Assembly (NCBI RefSeq): GCF_000686025.1
Contig: NZ_JMLQ01000003.1
Span: 186,001-250,000, forward strand
Reading direction: 5' to 3'
Origin: Rhodococcus sp. UNC23MFCrub1.1
GTDB lineage: Bacteria > Actinomycetota > Actinomycetes > Mycobacteriales > Mycobacteriaceae
Length of the DNA stretch: 64,000 nt
The translations under genes were made by a program, and so were the position numbers. This document shows, piece by piece, positions 59,916 through 64,000 of this stretch (positions within the stretch are counted from its first letter, which is position 1; every line of letters starts with the position of its first letter). The notes under the pieces are model-generated. The model searched no databases, was not told the origin of the DNA, and saw nothing but the letters and a program-made list of their open reading frames with translations.

Positions 59916-60620
59916 CTAGGACCCGCCCGTCGCACGCCGGAACGCGGTGACGCCCAGCCTCCCGAGCTCGCCCGGGGACGCGGCGAGGACGTCGAGCGCG
60001 AAGGTGTCGAGGTGCGCCGTGGGAAGAGCCGCGCACCAGTCCTGCGCGACGCCGAGCGGATGCACCGGGTCGTCGATCGCTGCCACCACGCCGACCGGCA
60101 CCGCGAGGGATCGCAGGTCGTCGAGGGTGGGTGCCACGTACCGGGCGGCGTCGTCCAGCGCCGTCGGCAGCTGCGGCCACTGTGCTCGCCACGACCGCGT
60201 CAGCGCCTCGGCGAGCCACCGCGGACTCGACTGCGCCATCGCAGCCACCGACGCATCGAGGCCGTGGGCCCGCAGCGTCGCCGCCGTCGCGGCGGCACCG
60301 ACCGCAGCGGGGGAGTCGCCCGGAGATCCGGTCCACGCCGGCATCGCGAGGACGGCGCCCTGCGCGGCGCCCCGACGGTCGAGCGCCCACCGCGCCGCGA
60401 CCGCCGCGCCGAGTGAGACACCGCCCACGATCAGGTCCCCTCGAACGGCGCCTCGTACGTGGTCGAGCGCCCGCACGTAGCCCCCGACGACGTCGGCGGG
60501 TTCGGGCTCGATCACCCGCAGTGACCAGCCGAGATCCGCCACGGCATCACCGAAGGCCCCCTCGACGAACGACGCGTCGGAGCCGGTGCCGGGTAGCAGT
60601 ACGACGGTGGTTGTCTCCAT
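59916..60620 (-). CDS. Alpha/beta hydrolase-fold protein
   Basis: A 234-residue protein with an alpha/beta-hydrolase fold: an early VVLLPGTGSDASF oxyanion loop, the nucleophile elbow VGGVSLGAAVAARW (Ser at about 72) and a late IDDPVHPLGVAQDW that can hold the Asp. It corresponds in position to Rv2695. No signal peptide. The substrate is unknown. It is transcribed against its neighbours dut-DUF3710 and the OB-fold gene. Confidence 0.8.
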   Translation of the reverse strand: METTTVVLLPGTGSDASFVEGAFGDAVADLGWSLRVIEPEPADVVGGYVRALDHVRGAVRGDLIVGGVSLGAAVAARWALDRRGAAQGAVLAMPAWTGSPGDSPAAVGAAATAATLRAHGLDASVAAMAQSSPRWLAEALTRSWRAQWPQLPTALDDAARYVAPTLDDLRSLAVPVGVVAAIDDPVHPLGVAQDWCAALPTAHLDTFALDVLAASPGELGRLGVTAFRRATGGS

Positions 60621-60759
60621 GGTGTCCGCATCTTCTCGTGGCGTTCACCGACCCGACCGGCCGGGTGTGGTGAGGCGTGCTCGGAAAGGTCTACAGTGGC
60701 GCTGACAGAAGCAGAACATCCGCCGCGGAAGGCCCGCGCGAACCGCTCCAGGAGCACTC

Positions 60760-61137
60760 ATGGCACCCGCTGCCGCAGGATACTTCCGCCGCATGGCCCG
60801 GAAGTTGACCGAGGACATCGATCAACTCGATGCCGAGGAGTTGGAGTCGACGTCGAAGGCGTCCGGCGCCCAACGAGCATGCGATTGCACTCGCGGTGAC
60901 GAGGTCACCATGGTCGGACGGCTCCGCAGCGTCGAGACGTGCAGCAAGGCCGCCAACGCCATCGTCGAGGCCGAGTTCTTCGACGGCACCGACACCATCT
61001 CGCTGATCTGGATCGGCCGACGCAAGATCGCCGGCATCGAGTCCGGCACGCAGTTGCTGGTCCGTGGTCGCGTGGGGGAGCGTGAGGGCCGCAAGGTCAT
61101 CTACAACCCGTACTACGAGCTGCGCACCGAGGACTAG
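60760..61137 (+). CDS. OB-fold nucleic acid-binding protein
   Basis: A 125-residue protein with one OB fold (about residues 40-120): GDEVTMVGRLRSVETCS, EAEFFDGTDTISLIWIGRRKI, TQLLVRGRVGEREGRKVIYNPYYEL. This matches the actinobacterial family of Rv2694c, related to the OB domain of RecG-like and Asp-tRNA synthetase proteins. The likely ligand is single-stranded nucleic acid, by family only. It is followed by the DUF3159 gene, 37 bases away on the same strand. Confidence 0.88.
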   Translation: MAPAAAGYFRRMARKLTEDIDQLDAEELESTSKASGAQRACDCTRGDEVTMVGRLRSVETCSKAANAIVEAEFFDGTDTISLIWIGRRKIAGIESGTQLLVRGRVGEREGRKVIYNPYYELRTED

Positions 61138-61174
61138 TTCTTCGGGAGCCGCATCGTCTGGCACCCTGAACTGC

Positions 61175-61864
61175 ATGAGCGAGTCACCGAACAGTCAGCC
61201 CACCGAGGACGCGCCTCCCGAGACGATCCTGTCCCAGCTCGGTGGGGTCAGCGGACTGGTGTTCTCCACCCTGCCCGTGCTGGTCTTCGTTCCGGTCAAC
61301 TCCCTCGCCGGTCTCACCGCGGCCATCTGGGCCGCCCTCGGTCTGGCCGTGGCGATCCTGGTGTGGCGCCTCGTGAAGCGGGATCCGATCCAGCCGGCCG
61401 TGTCGGGATTCTTCGGCGTGGCTGTGTGCGCGTTCATCGCCTACCGCACCGGAGACGCCAAGGGCTACTTCCTGTTCGGGATCTACACCTCGCTCGCGTA
61501 CGGCGGGGTGTTCCTCGTCTCGATCCTCGCTCGTCGGCCGCTCGTCGGCATCGTGTGGGGCTACCTCAACGGCACCGGCAAGGCCTGGCGCGAGCATCGG
61601 GCCGCCGTCCGCGCGTACGACATCGCGACGTTCGCCTGGGTTCTCGTGTTCGTCGCGCGGTACGTCGTGCAATCGCAGCTCTACGACTCCGACCAGACCG
61701 GGTGGCTCGCGGTCGCCCGCATCGCGATGGGCTGGCCGCTCGCGGCGGTCGCGTTCGCCGTCACGTTCTGGGCCGTGCGACGGGCCGACGCTGTCGTGGC
61801 CGCAGCGACGCACCGGGAGAGCGAGACCACCGAGGTCGTGGACGCGGACCGCATCGAGCCCTGA
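61175..61864 (+). CDS. DUF3159 membrane protein
   Basis: A 229-residue integral membrane protein of the actinobacterial DUF3159 family (Rv2693c, from memory). About six helices cover residues 25-210; the hallmark is the charged loop KRDPIQPAVSGFFGVAVCAFIAYRTG and the RPLVGIVWGYLNG segment. The function is unknown. It follows the OB-fold gene and is convergent with the TrkA genes, an arrangement conserved with mycobacteria. Confidence 0.88.
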   Translation: MSESPNSQPTEDAPPETILSQLGGVSGLVFSTLPVLVFVPVNSLAGLTAAIWAALGLAVAILVWRLVKRDPIQPAVSGFFGVAVCAFIAYRTGDAKGYFLFGIYTSLAYGGVFLVSILARRPLVGIVWGYLNGTGKAWREHRAAVRAYDIATFAWVLVFVARYVVQSQLYDSDQTGWLAVARIAMGWPLAAVAFAVTFWAVRRADAVVAAATHRESETTEVVDADRIEP

Positions 61865-61887
61865 CGGCTGTCGGTCGGTCCTGTCCG

Positions 61888-62553
61888 TCAACGCTGGGAG
61901 AGTCCCAGCACCTCGCGGAGTTCGTCCTCGACGTCGACGGTGGTGACGAACAGCAGTTCGTCGCCGCCCTCGAGCGGGTCGTCCTTCTCCGGGACGATGA
62001 CGCGGCCACCGCGCAGGATGGTGACCAGCGCGACGTCGCGAGGAAGCGTGATGCGGCGCACCGGCTTGCCCGCCAGCGGTGTGTTCGCCGGCAACGTGAT
62101 CTCCACGAGGTTCGCCTTGCCCTGGCGCAACGTCATCAGGCGCACCAGATCTCCCACCGAGACCGCCTCCTCGACGAGCGAGGCCAGCATGCGCGGTGTC
62201 GACACGGCGACGTCGACTCCCCACGACGCGTCGAAGAGCCACTCGTTGCGCGGGTCGTTGACGCGGGCGACCACTCGGTCGACGCCGAACTCGGTCTTCG
62301 CCAGCAGGCTCAGGACCAGGTTGGCCTTGTCGTCGCCCGTGGCGGCGATGACCACGTCGTACGACTCGATGCCGGCGCCCTCGAGGGTGGCCAGCTCGCA
62401 GGCGTCCGCGTGGATCCACTCGGCCGCCTCGACCGATGCAGGGTCGACGTGGTCGGCCTTGCGTTCGATCAGCAGGACGTGATGGTCGGACCTGAGGAGC
62501 TCGCGGGCGATCGAACGGCCCACGGCTCCCGCTCCGGCGATGGCGACTCTCAT
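61888..62553 (-). CDS. TrkA-family potassium uptake NAD-binding protein (CeoC-like)
   Basis: A 221-residue TrkA protein: an RCK-N Rossmann domain with MRVAIAGAGAVGRSIARELL and the late acidic residue in LLIERK, then an RCK-C domain (about 140-220) with PANTPLAGKPVRRITLPRDV and the DDPLEGGDELLFVT loop. It regulates a Trk/Ktr-type potassium channel according to NAD(H) or ATP. It is the downstream member of the pair, 59 bases after ceoB. No channel subunit gene is in the window; the APC permease upstream is a neighbour in mycobacteria too. Confidence 0.9.
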   Translation of the reverse strand: MRVAIAGAGAVGRSIARELLRSDHHVLLIERKADHVDPASVEAAEWIHADACELATLEGAGIESYDVVIAATGDDKANLVLSLLAKTEFGVDRVVARVNDPRNEWLFDASWGVDVAVSTPRMLASLVEEAVSVGDLVRLMTLRQGKANLVEITLPANTPLAGKPVRRITLPRDVALVTILRGGRVIVPEKDDPLEGGDELLFVTTVDVEDELREVLGLSQR

Positions 62554-62612
62554 GACGGATCCTTCGGTGACAGGTCTGGTGCGGGGACGGACACGAGGTG
62601 AGGCAGGAGCCG

Positions 62613-63275
62613 TCAGTCCTCGGGCGGAGGGTTGCTCGCGAGCGCCACGGCCTCGGCGACCATGCCGTCGACCGCCGCGATCCACACCTCGTCGTCGGCC
62701 TGGATCACTGTCTTGCGGTCGGGCAGGAGTCCGGCACCGAAGCGGATGATGAAGGCCACTCGGGACTTGGTCGCACTCTCGAGCGCGGTCACGCCCTTGC
62801 CCACCCATCCCTCGCCGATGTCGAGGCGGGCCACCGCGACGCTGCCCGACGGATCGCGCCACTTGGTGAGCTCGTTGTCGTGGATCAGCGTGTGCAGGAA
62901 TCGATCCGTCGTCCACGGCACCGTGGCCACCGTGGGGATGCCGAGGCGTTCGTAAACCGCGGCGCGCTTGGCGTCGTAGATGCGCGCGACGACGCGCTCG
63001 ACACCGAACGTCTCGCGGGCGACACGCGCGGAGATGATGTTGGAGTTGTCGCCCGAGGACACCGCGGCCAGTGCGTCGGCCTTCTCGATGCCCGCCTCGA
63101 CGAGCACGTCCCGGTCGAACCCCATGCCGATCACCTGACGTCCGGTGAAGTTGGGACCGAGCCGGTGGAACGCGGTGGGATCGCGGTCGATGACCGCGAC
63201 CTCGTGGCCGATGCGGGTGAGTGCACCCGCGAGGGCGGAGCCGACGCGGCCACACCCCATGACGACTACGTACAA
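62613..63275 (-). CDS. TrkA-family potassium uptake NAD-binding protein (CeoB-like)
   Basis: A 220-residue TrkA protein with the Rossmann motif VVVMGCGRVGSALAGALTRIGHEVAVIDRD and an RCK-C domain containing EGWVGKGVTALESATKSRVAFIIRFG. The start is an unusual TTG at 63275, chosen because GGAG lies 7 nt upstream and because it gives the N-terminus LYVVVMGCGR that matches CeoB (MRVVVMGCGR). The ATG at 63260 would delete the first strand of the Rossmann fold. It is divergent from the APC permease. Confidence 0.9.
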   Translation of the reverse strand: MYVVVMGCGRVGSALAGALTRIGHEVAVIDRDPTAFHRLGPNFTGRQVIGMGFDRDVLVEAGIEKADALAAVSSGDNSNIISARVARETFGVERVVARIYDAKRAAVYERLGIPTVATVPWTTDRFLHTLIHDNELTKWRDPSGSVAVARLDIGEGWVGKGVTALESATKSRVAFIIRFGAGLLPDRKTVIQADDEVWIAAVDGMVAEAVALASNPPPED

Positions 63276-63398
63276 CAGACGCTCCGTTCGGGAGTCGAGA
63301 GGACGGTGCCCAGGTGATTGCTGCCGGGAGGGACTTCGCGCAACGCTATCGGTCACCCTGCCCCACGGTCGAGCCCGGTACGGCCTACGCTCTGCGAT

Positions 63399-64000
63399 GT
63401 GTCCAAGCTTTCGACGGCCACCAAGAGGCTGCTGCTGGGTAGGCCGTTCCGTAGCGACACGCTCGGACACACGCTCCTGCCCAAACGCATCGCCCTCCCG
63501 GTGTTCGCGTCCGATGCCATGTCGTCCGTCGCCTACGCGCCCGAAGAGATCTTTCTGGTGTTGTCGGTCGCCGGGATCTCGGCGTACTCGTTCTCCATCT
63601 GGATCGGTCTCGCCGTCGCCGTCGTCATGGCGGTGGTCGTGGCGAGCTACCGCCAGAACGTGCACGCCTACCCGTCCGGCGGTGGCGACTACGAGGTGGC
63701 CACCACCAACCTGGGACCGACCGCGGGCCTGACCGTCGGCAGCGCCCTCCTCGTCGACTACGTGCTCACGGTCGCCGTGTCCATCTCGGCCGCCGCCTCC
63801 AACATCGGATCGGCCCTGCCGTTCGTCGCGGAGCACAAGGTGCTGTTCGCGGTCGCCGCCATCGTGCTCATCACCTCGATCAACCTGCGCGGCGTCCGCG
63901 AGTCCGGTACCGCGTTCGCGATCCCCACGTACGCCTTCATGGTGGGCATGGTCGTCATGCTCGTGTGGGGCCTGGTGCAGGTGTACGTCCTCGGCGACGA
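63399..64000 (+). CDS. APC-family amino acid/potassium permease, 3' truncated
   Basis: The first 200 residues of an APC permease, cut by the window end. It begins MSKLSTATKRLLLGRPFRSD, then helix 1 with FASDAMSSVAYAPEEIFLVLS (an unwound APC substrate site), VHAYPSGGGDYEVATTNLGPTAG and several helices. This matches the KUP-like/APC proteins that lie next to TrkA genes in mycobacteria (Rv2690c, from memory). The GTG at 63399 lies 7 nt after TACGCT, so the mRNA may be leaderless. The substrate, amino acid or potassium, is not settled. Confidence 0.88.
   Translation, partial: MSKLSTATKRLLLGRPFRSDTLGHTLLPKRIALPVFASDAMSSVAYAPEEIFLVLSVAGISAYSFSIWIGLAVAVVMAVVVASYRQNVHAYPSGGGDYEVATTNLGPTAGLTVGSALLVDYVLTVAVSISAAASNIGSALPFVAEHKVLFAVAAIVLITSINLRGVRESGTAFAIPTYAFMVGMVVMLVWGLVQVYVLGD

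Noticed and set aside
61862..61895. Terminator TGACGG...CCGTCA between DUF3159 and the CeoC-like gene
   Set aside because: Only 6 bp with a loop of about 17 nt; too weak.

Overview
The window is a high-GC, densely packed stretch of actinobacterial chromosome, most likely from Rhodococcus or a close Nocardiaceae relative (inference). Pointers are diaminopimelate-type lysine synthesis (dapF), a mycothiol-dependent formaldehyde dehydrogenase, IdeR, the lexA/SOS box of the Mycobacterium type, polyphosphate glucokinase, and several actinobacterial protein families (DUF4193, DUF3093, DUF3710, DUF3159, DUF3039, DUF3099, Cei). No tRNA, rRNA, insertion sequence, prophage, integrase or CRISPR array was seen. 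From memory, the gene order follows the M. tuberculosis block that runs from dapF/hflX through lexA, nrdR, sthA, ideR, sigB, sigA and dut to the trk/ceo genes, so most of this is conserved core chromosome.

Layout. 1-3265: end of dapF, hflX and a secreted beta-propeller-like protein. 3331-9374: a complete fructose PTS, with HPr, EIIABC and 1-phosphofructokinase plus a DeoR regulator on the minus strand and Enzyme I divergent on the plus strand. 9390-13218: a 31-bp tandem repeat, an NCS2 uracil/xanthine permease, a small membrane protein, an IMPACT-family protein and an acyl-CoA dehydrogenase. 13280-15352: SOS region (lexA, a divergent DivS/ChiZ-like membrane protein, nrdR). 15354-20414: HrpA helicase, methionine aminopeptidase and a divergent XRE regulator with two matching operator-like sites. 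20463-26450: a more variable set (Pr6Pr membrane protein, class III aminotransferase, ZapE-like ATPase, a RibD-type reductase/SDR pair, and a permuted papain-fold protein). 26447-36150: PhzF, a DUF3516 helicase, an alpha/beta hydrolase, a PAC2 protein, SthA, then MscR with a metallo-beta-lactamase-fold partner and a lipoprotein. 36154-47488: TRIC-like channel, Dtd, DUF4192, GalE, IdeR, AcuC with a Pat-like acetyltransferase, SigB, a methyltransferase and DUF3099. 47583-57893: DUF3039, BrkB, a helicase, DUF7455, an EamA exporter, DUF952, SigA, PpgK, SuhB, Cei and DUF4193 with a long structured leader. 57909-64000: DUF3093, Dut, DUF3710, a hydrolase, an OB-fold protein, DUF3159, two TrkA-type NAD-binding subunits and the start of an APC permease.

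How the genes work together. PTS fructose uptake is self-contained and appears to be controlled from one shared intergenic region. LexA, the DivS-like protein and NrdR group DNA damage, division and dNTP control. SigA, SigB and IdeR lie within 15 kb; sigB carries an upstream element resembling a stress-sigma (SigE/SigH-type) promoter. AcuC and the Pat-like protein form an overlapping pair that probably sets and removes lysine acetylation. A recurring theme is a -10 hexamer 6-8 nt ahead of the start codon, which suggests leaderless mRNAs for about a dozen genes. I found no clear wholly new multi-gene system. The best candidates for undescribed biology are the map/XRE twin operator, the phased repeats at fruR, the DUF4193 leader, and the degenerate acyl-CoA synthetase fused to the acetyltransferase.
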